Positions 11,902 to 23,908 are shown, counted from the first letter of the stretch. The stretch: DNA of 64,000 nucleotides from Pyrus communis (GCF_963583255.1 NC_084816.1:12077100-12141099), one strand, 5' to 3'. The notes: generated from the sequence alone by a model not told the origin. Translations and numbers: made by a program.

Positions 11902-14098
11902 CCATATGTAAAGAAATTCTATTAAGAGAAGACCCTTGTCAACTTTTTTCCCCTTTTTTTTCACTTTTGCCCCTTAGTTTTCAATACACAATGTTGACAT
12001 GATGAGGGCAAAATAGTAATTTTGTACCTTTTGACAAAATGACAAGCATATCCCCATTTTTCTTATTTTACCCTCACTTTTGATATACAATATTTACATA
12101 AAGAGGGCAAAATGGTAATTAGGTAATATTAAGAAAAATATGCCCTTATTAAGAGATCTCATCATCATTGTCTCATACTCTTTTTAAAAATTTTAAAAAA
12201 TAATCACACTCCTTAATAAAAAACAAAAATGAAAATGAAATTGTTCACACACAAAATGTGTGCTCATCTTATAGTGTAAAGAAATGGATGCTCTTATTGT
12301 CAACTTTTGGTGGAATAAAAAAGGGGATGAAAGACACATTCATTGGGTTTCAAAGGAGACGATGGGCCTGCCAAAGGGGAATGGGGGGCTTAGGTTCAGA
12401 TGTTTTATGCATTTTAATGATGCCCTGCTGGCCAAGCAATGTTGGCGACTGATCTAAGATCCAAATTCCCTATGGGCAACGGTTCTGAAAGCCCGCTACT
12501 TTCCACATTGTTCATTCATTGATGCTAAGCATGGATGGCGTGCATCATGGGCATGGTCTGGTCTATTCTTCGAAAGAGATTTATTGCTTAAAGGGTCGCA
12601 CTGGCAGATCATGAATGGTAAGGAAGTGCGGGTGTGGATTGACAGATGGCTTCCCTCCCTTCCTACTGGGCACCATCTCCCACGCAGCACTGCCCAAGTA
12701 AGTCAAAATACTTGGGTAGAGTCTTTAATTTGCCAGACAAATGGGGAGTGGGATATTGATTTTTTGAGACCTTTCATTTCGATAGTGGAGTGCGATGCAA
12801 TCCTAGACACTTATATTGGAGACCATATGCTTAGAGATAGATTGGTGCAGCCACTTGATAAGAGAGAGATCTACTCCGTTAAGTTAGGATATCATTAGGC
12901 TCGCTCATGGGCATTCCTGAGGGTAAACTACGGATCATCTTTTTCCGCGTCCATCCCGGGTCCTATTTGAAAAGCTATGTGGAAGCTAGAAACCCACCTA
13001 AAAATACGTTGCTTCATGTGGAAGATGCTTCATAAGACGCTTGCTACAACGGCGGTCCTCTTCAGGCGGAAAACCGCTCCATCACCACTATGCCCCCTTT
13101 GCAACTCCCAAGAGGAATCGGTAGAACACATTTTTCTGCTGTGCCTATAGGTGGAGACGATGTGGTTTGGTGGAGCTTTAAACTACAAAATTAACCATAG
13201 TGAAATCAAAACTTGGGGTAATTGGTTTCCTGCTTTTATCAACTTTAATAGTGGCTCAAAATGTGATCGGGGACTATTCTTATCTTATGTTGCGTTTTCA
13301 TGTTGGCATATATGGAAAGCTAGATGTTGCTTTCTTTTCCAACAATAACCGATTAACCCCAGACAGGTGATTGCGGCCATTTCCACCAACGCTAGTGTGT
13401 TTATGGAAGCTTCTCGTGTTCTCACTCTGAATTTGGTGTCAAGCAGCCACGACAACCCAATGGTTTCCACTAGGCCCCCAGTTCGTCAAAATTAATGTTA
13501 ATGCCTGTTCGTAGGTACCGTCTCTCTGCTTCATGCGTTGTGACGATTAAGGCACTGACCATTCTTCATGGGTGCGAGTTGGGTATTTCCTTGGGTCTGA
13601 ACTCAGTTATCATTGAATCTGATTCGTCGGAGTCAATTTCATGCCTTAGGGATACGCTAACAAATGGCAGTTGGGAGGCTTTTCCCGCTCTGGTAAAGAG
13701 TAAGAAACTGGGAGAATCCTTTCAAGATTGTTGCTGATCTTGGATCCTAAGATCAGCCAATATGGTGGCAGACCACCTGGCGTCGCCAAGATGTTTGGAT
13801 ATATGTGACTTTACTTGGGTTGATTGACCCCTATATTCTCTTGTTCATGTCTTAAACAATGATGGGTTACCTTGCCCCCCTTAAATTTATGTATTGGTAG
13901 TGTAACGGGTGACGTCTTAGCTTTGGTAGCAATGTCGGTTTCTCTTTAACCCCTTTACATTGCTTAGTTTTCATCCTTGTTATTTTGCTTGCCTCGCAGT
14001 AGGCTTTCGTTTGTACTTTTGGCATCTTTGCCTTGGTAATGAGAATTTCCAGTTCACAAAAAAAAAAAAAAAAAAAAAAACAAAAGAAAAAAAAAAAA
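11902..14098 (+). mobile_element. 5'-truncated LINE (non-LTR retrotransposon) remnant
   Basis: Coding homology spans about 12290-13830 (+) and is broken by stops and shifts. First comes the C-terminal part of a plant LINE ORF2 (KARYFPHCSFIDAKHGWRAS, GSHWQIMNGKEVRVWIDRWL). Next is a zinc-binding reverse-transcriptase tail (RCFMWKMLHKTLATTAVLFRR, CPLCNSQEESVEHIFLLC). Last is an RNase H-like domain (VIIESDSSESISCL and RSANMVADHLA). A poly(A) tail lies at about 14058-14098. A 13-bp exact duplication ACATGGCTTGGGA occurs at 11889-11901 and 14099-14111, as target-primed insertion leaves. The reverse-transcriptase catalytic core is absent. The stretch 11902-12280 shows no LINE coding and is unexplained. 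Confidence 0.8.
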
Positions 14099-14111
14099 AC
14101 ATGGCTTGGGA

Positions 14112-14380
14112 TAGGACTAAGGAGGGTGTTTCCAAACCATACATCAAAATACATTATTTTACTTAAATGACTTAGCTCGTTTTCAAAAAAATAAAAAATA
14201 AAAAAAAGTTCTTTTCTTCTTTTTTCAACTTATAGTTTGCAGAAGACTCACCTAGAACACTGTGCAACTCTTCCTCTCTTCCACCACTCTTGGGTGGTCT
14301 TCAGATGTCCTCACAACTATTTATTTGAGCTTTTGAGTGGTCCCAGAATCACTCAGATCCCTTAGTAGATCTGCCCCTGA
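14112..14380. other. short spacer between LINE and TRIM
   Basis: No gene is seen. The sequence right of the LINE duplication should be the continuation of the pre-insertion site that ends at 11888. Confidence 0.4.
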
Positions 14381-14684
14381 TGTAATATAATGAGTAATCC
14401 AACTATTTACAAGCATGTGTAAGTACATTTTTTTTCCTGATGGGGAATTCACTCTCAACATGCCCCTTCTTGTGTGACGAATTATCAAGCCTAACACGTG
14501 GGCAACAAATCGAATGACGTAGAGCACATGTGGCCATTAAGCTTCACAATTGGGTCAACTTGCTCTGATACCATAAAGAAAGTTGGGGTTCTACCATAAA
14601 ACCAATGACAATATAGAAAGTAACCCAACTACTTATAAACATACAAAGTCTCTTTTCCCCCCGATGTGAGATTCACTCTCAACA
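14381..14684 (-). mobile_element. TRIM retroelement (tiny LTR retrotransposon)
   Basis: Read on the minus strand. A first LTR of about 111 bp (14684-14574) begins TGTTGAGAGTGAATCTCACA. It is followed directly by the initiator-Met primer-binding site TGGTATCAGAGC (14573-14562), then about 90 bp of internal DNA. A purine tract AGAAGGGGCA (14470-14461) precedes a second LTR beginning TGTTGAGAGTGAATTCCCCA (14460 downward), which is cut off near 14381. Two LTR starts, a binding site and a purine tract within 300 bp, with no coding, define a terminal-repeat retrotransposon in miniature. The terminal bases at the binding site are approximate. Confidence 0.78.
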
Positions 14685-15080
14685 CTAACTTTTACAATCA
14701 AGGAACTGGCTATGATCATAATAAATGCAAATATCATAAACAAGTCTTACAATCATAATAAATAGAGTAATATTAAGTAGACCAAGTTTGTAGACTAAAT
14801 TTGTAAATTATATGGTCACCAATAGGAAATAAGTATGTTAATCAACACTTAAGTATTAATTCAATCATTAACAACCACGTCATATGACTTACAAAATTTG
14901 ATCTAAAAAGTTGGCTTTCTTAGGATTACCCTAATGAATATGTTAGCCATTGTAAATCTTTTTCACAAACCTTCGAGCTGGTTAAAATTTTAGGGCATCA
15001 TGACTAGCATTATCGAGGTTGATAAATTTGAACTTGAATTTTGGAGAAACTTGAAGGTACTCAAAAAATGACATATTTAT

Positions 15081-15337
15081 TGTAGACCTAATTTAGTTAG
15101 GAATGTAATTGTGTAAATCCTAATAAAACCTATTGGGATTCTACAACATCTTTTAGATAGTTAATTGATTGTATTGTAATACCTAATGGGTAAGGAATTT
15201 ACTTCCATACTACTATAAATAATGGTATATTGGGGTGAGATAATACACACCTCATAATTCACCAATTCTCTCTCTCTCTACCTTGTCTCTGCACCCTGTC
15301 TCTCCTCTCTATAATTCAATTAAATAGGCATACAACA
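15081..15337 (+). mobile_element. copia-like LTR remnant with adjoining primer-site-like sequence
   Basis: The segment begins TGTAGACC and ends TACAACA. A TATA-like CTATAAATAATG lies near 15212, with CT-rich sequence downstream as in small plant copia LTRs. The next bases, CGTTATCAACACACTC, resemble the primer-binding region of copia elements (usually TATCAGCACG). No partner LTR or pol is found, so this is a fragment. The preceding 14685-15080 holds no gene. Confidence 0.5.
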
Positions 15338-16600
15338 CGTTATCAACACACTCTTGAAGCTGCGCCTTTAATCTGGGGAATATTACATTTCAATCATTCT
15401 TATTATGATTAAGGTTTTATTTTATTGAATTAGTATAATTTCTATTGATTCATTTTCTTCTTTTTAAGTTTATTTTAAGAAATGAACTTAGTTTACAACA
15501 AGTTAGCCTAGTCAACAACAACATAGCTCTTTAATCATAATCAAGTAGTATAACTTGAATACAAACACATCAAATAATAGACCATACAATGCGTGCAACA
15601 TATGATTATAAACTAGATATGTGAACAAGTTTAAGTAAGAAAGAACAAAATAAATTTTGACCGGAAAAACCCTTAACTGGGTTCAAAAATCGGAGACTCC
15701 ACGGAGTCCAATCCACTAGTGCTAATAAAATTCATACAATGTAGCACCACAATCTCAAATCCTAGATCTAAGAAATATCTCTTGCCTTTGTGCAACTTTA
15801 CTTTGCACGTAGCTGGAGAAGTCTTCAGTTTTCACAATAGGGCAACCTCATCCCTTAAGCTTATCTCCTTGTGGCATCGAGACCAAACATGACCTATGCA
15901 AAATGATATGATGATGAAGATGATATGTAACATGGATTCAAAAATGACGAGTCGGTTTTTACAGTCAAACAATTGAAGGAAGAAAAACTGATGTGAATCC
16001 AACCTAGGTCTATATGAAGATTTGAAACTTAAATCTAGACTATGAAACAGTGCAAACCTATTTCTCAATGATTAGGAAAGTTAATACGAATATTCTGCTT
16101 GAAAAACAGTTCGGTAGCTAGGGTTCCAGAAATGAGGAAGAGGTGAAGTTTAAGGCTTGAATGCACTTTATCTCTCTATTTGCAAAACTAAAACCAGATA
16201 AATCAAATAGTAGATGAAAACCTACGAATATTTTATCATAAGGGCTTGTCTGTTTTCAGCCAACAAGAACGAAATGACACTTGTGAAAGGGAAAAACAAT
16301 ATGAGCAGATCAAGAGTGAAAAGCTTACTCTTGTAAAAAATGTGTCAGTCAGCCTATGTGGGCTATCTTAAATTGCGTGCCTAGCTCGTAAGATAATAGG
16401 AGTAATTCTGATGAGACAATAACACTAGAAATGATGTAATAGGAATTTAAAAGTGAAATGCATATGCATGAACAAACCTTAGAAGAGATAAGCCAACCCC
16501 TTGACCATTGGTTTCCAACAGCAACAGGGCTCAATCACAATATATCCTGAAAACTAACTATAGAATATGTGGTACATATATACAATATTAACATGGAAAG
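15338..16600. other. no recognised gene; possible retroelement internal debris
   Basis: AT-rich sequence following the copia-like LTR. Reverse-strand frames at 15832-16068 and 16349-16534 have no recognisable domains. I see no RNA gene, inverted terminal repeat or array. Confidence 0.35.
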
Positions 16601-16614
16601 CCAAAACACTTAAA

Positions 16615-18200
16615 TCTAGACTTCATATAGCTTCTCTGCCTCAACTTCTTGTGCTTTCAACATAGCCTATTGCTTCACACATGCCTTCTATAGCTCATCT
16701 GATTGGGCAAGTATTTGTTCTTCCAGTTGAGTCTTGATCTCAGACCCGTTTCGCTAAGCCACTTCAAGGTTACGAAACCATATTGTCTGACTTAGAAGGG
16801 TCGCATCCGTCCAAACATGAGCATGGCCGTCATAAACATGAACAATAGGGCATATAAATAAACAATTATTCAAAACGTGAACAAATAGCAAGGAAGAGAA
16901 TAACCGCGTATCAGCGTTAGTGGCATTTCATGAGGAAGTCTTCAAAGGATGAACGGGCTTCCTTGTAGTCTATTGGAGCGATTACAGCCTAAAGAAGAAC
17001 ATGTGCATGATCTGTGTTTTGGAATCCACTCGCATTTGTGGGAAGAGCAGCAAGATCTAATGAGAGTCTAATAACTAATAGCGGTTGTGTCATCCATTTA
17101 GCTTAAGTTTTGATAAACGGTGGCATAGATCCGGGTATGCTCTCGATTATGGGAAGAGAAATAATTGGAGCAAAGGCAGATTCGGGGTCCCAAACTTCAC
17201 TTTGGGCTAGTAATGAAGTAGTTTGTTATTGTAGCAGAAGAGGTTTGGACTTGGGTTGAGAGGTTTTACACTGCTGTTGCGGAGAAGAAAAAGGATCATG
17301 ATGTTGTATTGGTTGCTGCGATGGAGAATGAGGAGGTGAATGATGATGTTGCATTAGTTTGTTGTATAAGAAGAGAATGAGGAGAATGGTGCTTTTCCAA
17401 TAGGGGTTGCGGGTCCACCACTTCACGAGTTGCACTCGTTCAGGCCTTGGAAGACCTATTTTTCTTATTAGAGGAACTTCTTCTGGTTCCTTAACTTCAA
17501 GGTCCTTAAATACAACTTCGGAACCTCCTCCCTTGAACGCTTTCTCTTTTGGGGTCACTCTATAAGAGGCTTGAGAGATATGCCATTGGATTGCTTTCAT
17601 TTTTTCTTGTCTGGGTTTGGGGAATTGGCGGTCTTGAGTGTGTGGACTTCTTTCTGAACTTTTTTTTTGTGACAATCCAATCCAAATCAGGGTTAGGAGA
17701 CTTGGAACAATGCTTCTCGCACATTTTTCGCACTCCGTAAATTGAGCAGGAGAAGTCCACCACTTCCAAGTATGGTGTTTCACTAGAACTTTTAAGGCAC
17801 ACTTTATTAACTGCAGTCGACAAAGCCTGAAACTCTTCAAGTCACTATCAGGGCGAAGATTAGACATGGGAACGCTTTTAACTCGAACTCTGGAGATATC
17901 ACCTTTCCAGTCGCCGTCCACGACAGGAATGTCTTTCTACCAATCTTTGTTCTACCATGTATAAAGACAACGTGAGACTGGGTATAGGCTAGAAAAAGTA
18001 ATGGCCATCAGAACTTCTTCGCACACTATATAATATACGAAATTTTTGAAGTTTAAGATTAGCCCCATACCACTAGTCTAGTAATTTAAAGCAAGTTATA
18101 AGCTTGAAGACTAGTGAAGCCAAGTTGTAGAGGGTCATGTCATAACAAATCAAGATACCTTTCCAAAGTTCAAGTATCAGGGGTGGATTCTAGGGCATAG
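16615..18200 (-). CDS. antisense open frame of a retroelement, broken; function unknown
   Basis: The longest intact part is a 231-codon frame at 17226-17921. Related coding continues on both sides: about 18170-17950 upstream (KGILICYDMTLYNLASLVFK) and about 16800-16615 downstream. The downstream part ends in a coiled-coil-like tail (KTQLEEQILAQSDEL, AMLKAQEVEAEKLYEV) and contains stops. The same order of sequence occurs at 58133-57440, where the upstream block reads KGILIS[stop]DMVINDFALATFR and a later block reads DWEDEISRARVKNIH against DWKGDISRVRVKSVP here. Similarity at protein level in two diverged copies suggests that this frame was once translated. I do not recognise the family. The glutamine-, proline- and histidine-rich C-terminal part of the 231-codon frame may be a shifted reading. 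Confidence 0.5.
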
Positions 18201-18848
18201 GTGTAGAGGATTTGAAGGTCTAGGCATGGCAACCTAAATCCTTGTGGCGGTAGACGAATGCTTAACCCTCCTGTTAACTGCTTATTCTCATTAATGGAAG
18301 GTCATAAAGAGAATTGGGCACCGTTGCAGGTGTTTTTCTTGAAGGCGTAGCCACTAAAAAGAATGAAGAAATTCAAGAAGATGTTGATGGAAAAGTGATT
18401 AATTTCAGGCGAAAGAGTGGGAAAAAGTTCGGTGTTTTTCCTTCAATGAAAGTGATTTGGGGATTTTAGAGGAAGAAATTCAAAGATATTTAAAGGAGAT
18501 ATATAGAATCATTTTACCATTGAATCCAGATCATCATACCTCGATATCAGCAAATTTAGCGGCTAAATTTAATTGGCGAAAGTAACATATAGACCTTCGT
18601 TCTTCGTGCACATGCAACTAAGACTTCTTCATCATTGAAATATTGATGGCACGGTTTGCAAGGCAATGAATGCAAAACGATTCGGTATATCACAACATTC
18701 ACATGGTTCATAAGGTTTGAAGCCAAGATGACACACGTCAAAAGAACTAAAACGGTACACATTTCGACTTACTCCCAAAAGCATGGTCTTTGGGTAACTA
18801 TCCATCCTCAAGAGGTTCAAATCCTTTCAGTTACATAGCTAGGGCCAA
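18201..18848. other. retroelement interior, unassigned
   Basis: This lies between the antisense frame and the following LTR-like segment. Short overlapping frames near 18556-18838 occur on both strands and none has a recognisable domain. Confidence 0.3.
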
Positions 18849-19463
18849 TTGTGGGACCATGATTTTCTAGGACCGAACTAGGACAGATTGGAATACGCAT
18901 CCCTCAGAAGTTGGGTCATGGATTCGATAACCTCCACTGCGGAGCTAAATAAATGGAGCACCGACGCCACCATCATCCTATTCTGGAATCAGTTGCCGAA
19001 ATCCTACAACTTCACTGAGATTGACTATACTTGTTCACAAGATACATAATTCTAATCCAACAAGGAATCAACAGGTTTCCTATAATCTTGGAGTCTTTAC
19101 AATCTAAGGATAGATGTGTGCCGCAAGTACTCATGCTCATAAGAAGATGCAACATCTTTCCTTAGATATCTTATGGGATTTCCTTGGTTTAATAAGAATT
19201 CTACGATCCTAAAAGGTCTCATCATCGACTAGTATAAATACACCCTTGTAGAGTTCATCTCTAGTAACACAATTATTCTATACTTATTCTCTTATCCATT
19301 GCTTGAATGTTGTATTGCTCACTAATTTGATAATCGGAGAACCTTTGACCGGCACACCCACCCCCTGGGATCTTTGGCTTGCTCATGATTATGTGTTCTT
19401 TATAGGTTACTTCGATTTAAGCATCTCCACCTCCTTCAGCGGTATGCGAATTAAGTTCCAACA
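18849..19463 (+). mobile_element. probable LTR of the retroelement carrying the antisense frame
   Basis: The segment begins TGTGGGACCATG and can be closed at GTTCCAACA. It contains a TATA box GTATAAATACA near 19230, with a plausible transcription start and CT-rich leader downstream. It lies on the side where a 3' LTR would follow an antisense frame in a plus-oriented element. No second copy or target duplication was found, so the ends are tentative. Confidence 0.4.
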
Positions 19464-20784
19464 TATTTGTTGGTCTAGCCAACCAAATGTTAGAAAAACA
19501 TATAAGTTGAGATGGATGTGTTGGTCCGGCTAACCGACTATTAGAAAACACATGATTTGAGGAACTATGTAATGAATAGAAAATTTCCGAATACCTAAAA
19601 GCCTATATATTGGGTAGGTATAATACATATCTATATTTTTCTCTTAAGTGAGGCATATATATTATCTATCTCTATGGCTTTAGTATTTTATTTCTATTAG
19701 TTTCTAGCTTAGTTGACTATCTCGGGACACACGTGTTTAACACACATTTTGATAGTCATTTTGTAGGGTCTTACTTCGTAATGGATCTCAACGATTTGAA
19801 CCATCTATATTTTAGTACATTATTCATAGACCATTTTTGCAAAAAATTAGACAAATTCAAAACAAATAATACATTCTTAGTGAAGAACATTGAATATGGT
19901 TCTACAAGGAACTAGTAAATTTAATTCAATGGTCATATGGTTTTCAATAATTTTTAGTATACTTGATGTTTGAGGTAAGACATGAAAGATAAATGGTTCC
20001 GATTGGTGATATACATTACGAAGGGGCCCTAAAAATGGATGAACAAATGTATGTCACAAGCATGTGTGTAGGGTTAGGATCTGAGATCACACGCTTTTGT
20101 ATCACGTTTTTGTGGTTCATTAATAAGACATTCATTTGTAATGAAAAAATGGATGAATACGGTTCTACAAACAAAAAAAACCACTAAATTTAATTGAACA
20201 GTCATATGATTTGAATTTTAGTGGTTTTTGGTAGACATGATTTTTTAGAGAAGATTTAAAAAGATAGACAGTTTTATGTCATTGAAATGCATTACAGAGT
20301 AAGCTTCACAAAAATGTTAGTTAGAATATACGTCAAAAGTGTGTCCCTGATTCCTCACTGATATAAATATAAATAGATGGATCCATGTTGTAATGACTAG
20401 AAAAGAGACAAGGAAAATTACATTTTTTGACAAGGAAACTAACGGTAAAAGTGAATTTTTACCCGAATGAGATTAAATTAAATCTATTTTGGTATTACTC
20501 TTGAACATTGATGCGTTGGGACTGAGAACTTAAAAACATGGAAGAGGATCCTCATTGGATCCTTTTTCTGGGAATCCAAGGGATCTTATGATCGTGTTTG
20601 TCTATTGTATATCGTGCAGTCATAAATTATTTAAGATTTAAAATTAAATATAAATATTACTCAACGAAAACTGATCGTACAATGTACGATTGATAGACAC
20701 GATTACGAAATCTCCTGATCCCGAAAAAGTATTTCACGAGAGTCCTTTTCCTAAAAACATGGATAGACCCCAGCCTTGAACACA
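19464..20784. repeat. intergenic with a degenerate tandem duplication
   Basis: The phrases 'gaatatggttctaca', 'aaatttaatt', 'cagtcatatg' and 'gatatacattacga' from about 19890-20030 recur in diverged form at about 20150-20300, roughly 260 bp further on. No gene is supported. Short frames at 19303-19533, 19733-19915 and 19993-20187 lack domains. Confidence 0.4.
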
Positions 20785-21092
20785 GCATAGGACCTAAAAC
20801 TGTGAGCCATTTACAAGTCGTGTCCTGTCTGAAGGGAACGTAGCCATCTTGAATAACCAGTTCACGGAGGTGGCGGGACAGTCGCCACCCAATTTTCTTA
20901 AAAGACCTACCCGACACAAGTACCACTTGATCAGTTGGATGCATAGATCTTCTGGTCGTGTGGTTTGACAAATGGATCCATCTCCTTGACAAATTGGCCT
21001 ATTAATACCTGGTTAGTATTAATTTTATGACCTAAATCTGTGCGACATTTATTAGGCATGTCCTGTGTGAAGGGAACCTAGCTATTTTGAAT

Positions 21093-21272
21093 GGAGTAGG
21101 ATTCTTTCCCCTCCTATTCTCATCTCATTTCCTTCTCTCTTCTCATATATTATTTTTTGTCTTATTATTTTTATAAAAAAATCAATATAAGATTTTAACG
21201 TAGTTAAACCGTAACCGTTCAAATAGAAGGAGAGGGAAGGAGAGAGATTAAAAAGTGAGAGAATCCTCCCCC
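21093..21272. mobile_element. 180-bp Mutator-like MITE, 9-bp TSD
   Basis: The left end GGAGTAGGATTCTTTCCCC is roughly inverted at the right end, whose reverse complement is GGGGGAGGATTCTCTCAC. Flanks ATTTTGAAT (21084-21092) and ATCTTGAAT (21273-21281) form a 9-bp duplication with one mismatch. The uninterrupted neighbour unit has a single copy of this site. The core resembles the MITE at 10677-10887. Confidence 0.75.
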
Positions 21273-21321
21273 ATCTTGAATAACTAGTTCATGGAGGTGG
21301 AGGGACATTGGCCACCAAATT

Positions 21322-22756
21322 TAAACTTGACATTTGTGTCGTGTTTTTTATGTTCATGTCATTTTCGAGACATATTCGATATTTTAACGGGTCATGTCAT
21401 ATAACATCCGTTAAAGTAAACGAGTAATATGACACGACCTGAAATTGACATGTTAATATTATCAAGTAATATGACCCGACTAGTTACCCGTTACAAAAAA
21501 TATATTTTAAATCAATAAATAATGAAAATGAAAAACATAATTTGACCAAAAAAAAAAAAATTCTAATTCAGTATATGCATACTACATTATCACATAAATA
21601 TTACTTTAAAACATAAAAAAAAAAAAATATTCATGTGGGTTTATATGGTTTTATTTATTTTAAATACTAATGATTATGAACTTTATTTATTTTGAACTTT
21701 CTTAAAAATACTATTTATGAGGGTTTATATGGTTTTAAAAATTCAAATGACGATGTACCAATCCTCAAAGCAAAGAGAATGCAATCACGAGCCTTTACAT
21801 ATTTTTTTACACTTTTTGTACTTGTAAACTAAGTATTATAATTTTTTTAATGTGTTTCGTGTTTTTTAATTACTTGATATTTTTATTTTAATGTGTTTAT
21901 AACTTTTTTAATCTCACTTTTTGCCAATAGTTTACTATAAAAATGGGTAAAGTGCCGATTTAGTCTGTGAACTACCACTGTAGTGAAAATGAGGACCTTG
22001 AATTATTTTTTCGATAAAATAAATCCCTAAATTCATTAAAAATTGCTACTTTCATCCATACTATTATATTCAAAGCTATTTTATCCAATTTTTTGTCAAC
22101 TTAAGTTACTTGACACACTTTATAGTGTAATACTGTTATTTTCTCACCTATAAGCCCTTAACATTGCACATATATTGCAAATCTAACGTCTAATTTACCC
22201 TCCAAAGTGAACTCCATACCAATCTATCCTCCAATGTGTATTACATGTAAGTAATGTGACTTAAATTGACGGAAAATTGATTATAGTAATTTCAAATCTA
22301 ATATTAAGGTTGTAATTAAAAAAAATTTATAATTTAATGATTGATTTTTTTGAAAAAAAATAGTTTAAGGATTCAAAGACTAAATTGGCAATTCACCATA
22401 TAAAAATAAATAAATAAATAAAACTAAATTTTTTTTAAATTTATATAGAATAATAATACAATAATATATATTTAATAAACAATACATACATAAACACTAT
22501 GTCTTTTGTATTTTAAGTAGTAATTTTTTTAGTAGTTTAAAATATTAAAATCATCAAAATAACTTTTTTCTTAACGTGTCGAAACAGGTTATCCACTATG
22601 TTATCCTCGTGTAAACTTGTTAAGGGCCCGTTATTAATGGGTTCTTATCATGTAACCTGATAACGATCAGATTAGTTATCGTGTTGACCCGACACTGTCA
22701 TTTTTGTGTCGTTCACATTTCGTGTTAACGAGTTGTGTAAAAAATTGCCAGGTCTA
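21322..22756. mobile_element. non-autonomous hAT element, 1435 bp
   Basis: The right terminus, read inward from 22756, is TAGACCTGGCAATTTTT. The left terminus TAAACTTGACATTTG is a decayed version. The subterminal DNA is rich in ACGGGTC, GTGTCGTG and TTAACGGG motifs, as in the copies at 23909, 26865 and 32971. Flanks ACCAAATT (21314-21321) and ACCCAATT (22757-22764) form an 8-bp duplication with one mismatch. The empty site in the neighbouring unit reads ACCCAATT once. No transposase is present. Confidence 0.75.
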
Positions 22757-23072
22757 ACCCAATTTATTGAAAAGACCTAACCTAACACAAATATCACTTG
22801 ATCAATTGGATGCATAGATCTTCAGGTCGTGTCGTTTGACAACTTGGCCTATTAAGACATGGTTAGGATTAATTTTCTACACAACATTGAAAGTGCTTTC
22901 TAAAAAAAATTGCTTGGAAGTGCTTTCTAAAGAACATTTGACATGTGTTTTTGTTAGAACAAAAATGATTGGATCGAAATAAACAACTCCCTCCCCTACG
23001 AGAAGGTATGAGAATGGGAATAATATCCATTCCTTAGAAATCCGTTCCTTGTATGTAAACATGCCCTTATAA

Positions 23073-23577
23073 GAGCAATTCCAGGGAGAGCTAATTGCCC
23101 TGTTGATGGGCAATGGAGTCCATTGCTGCCACCTCTTAAGTAGCTCCAGCCTACTCAGGCAAGAAGTTAGGCGAAAATCTATTGGCCTAGCGCCAGACCC
23201 ATGTGATGTAAGGCTAACATCAGCGTGACGTCAGCCTCAATTTCAATTATTAAAAAATATTTAAAATAATATAAATTATACAAAATTTAAAAATAATTAA
23301 AATACAAAATTTAAAAATAATTATAATTTTTTTTTTCTAATATACCTAACCATGCTCTTCCACCTTTGGTTAAAAATTATATCCGAGGAAATTAAAAGTA
23401 AATAATTTTTTTTATTTTATTAAAAAATAAATAATTTTTTTATACCAAAAGCCTGGGCCATTTAGTTTAAGGGTAGAGATCCACTTGAATAGTCACTGTT
23501 CACTAAAGCAGTTACTGTTCATTTAAAGAGATTGAGTTGCCTATTACCCAAGGGGCCTTACTACACTGGAACTACTC
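23073..23577. mobile_element. PIF/Harbinger-type MITE, 505 bp, TSD TAA
   Basis: The terminal inverted repeats are GAGCAATTCCAG at the left and, read inward, GAGTAGTTCCAG at the right. TAA flanks both sides (23070-23072 and 23578-23580), the trinucleotide target typical of PIF/Harbinger. The interior is AT-rich and non-coding. The neighbouring spans 22884-23072 and 23578-23908 hold nothing I can name. Confidence 0.65.
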
Positions 23578-23908
23578 TAACAATGTAATTAATATAAGAC
23601 TTTTACCACAATAGATTAGAGTCCAAGAAAAAATAAAATTATAACGAGAAACCTCAAGTATAACCGAGTCCAGAACAATCAAAGAGGAAAGCATTCCAAG
23701 CTTTCGAAGGCAAGGAATGATCCCAAATATCACAATTGTGATTAACATGACCACACCTTGTAATCCACAAACAACTTTTAAGTACTTTCAATCAACTGAA
23801 TCAACTCCTAATTCACTGGGGTGATCTTGGTTGGCCCTTTCACGTTTGTTAGGGTGGCATGGATTGGCATGGATATAACTTGTAGTATTGGATTGGATGG
23901 AATAAGAC

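Larger units (their letters stand above)
20785..22883. repeat. tandem duplication of a ~245-bp segment, second unit carrying two insertions
   Basis: Unit 1 (about 20785-21030) is uninterrupted. Unit 2 (about 21030-22883) repeats the same order ('tgtcctgtgtgaagggaacc', 'cttgaataact', 'ggtggagggaca', 'cacttgatcaattggatgca'). It is split by a MITE (21093-21272) and a hAT element (21322-22756). Unit 1 shows the sequence without either insertion. A reverse 111-codon frame in unit 1 (20657-20992) is not preserved in unit 2 and is not called as a gene. Confidence 0.75.
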
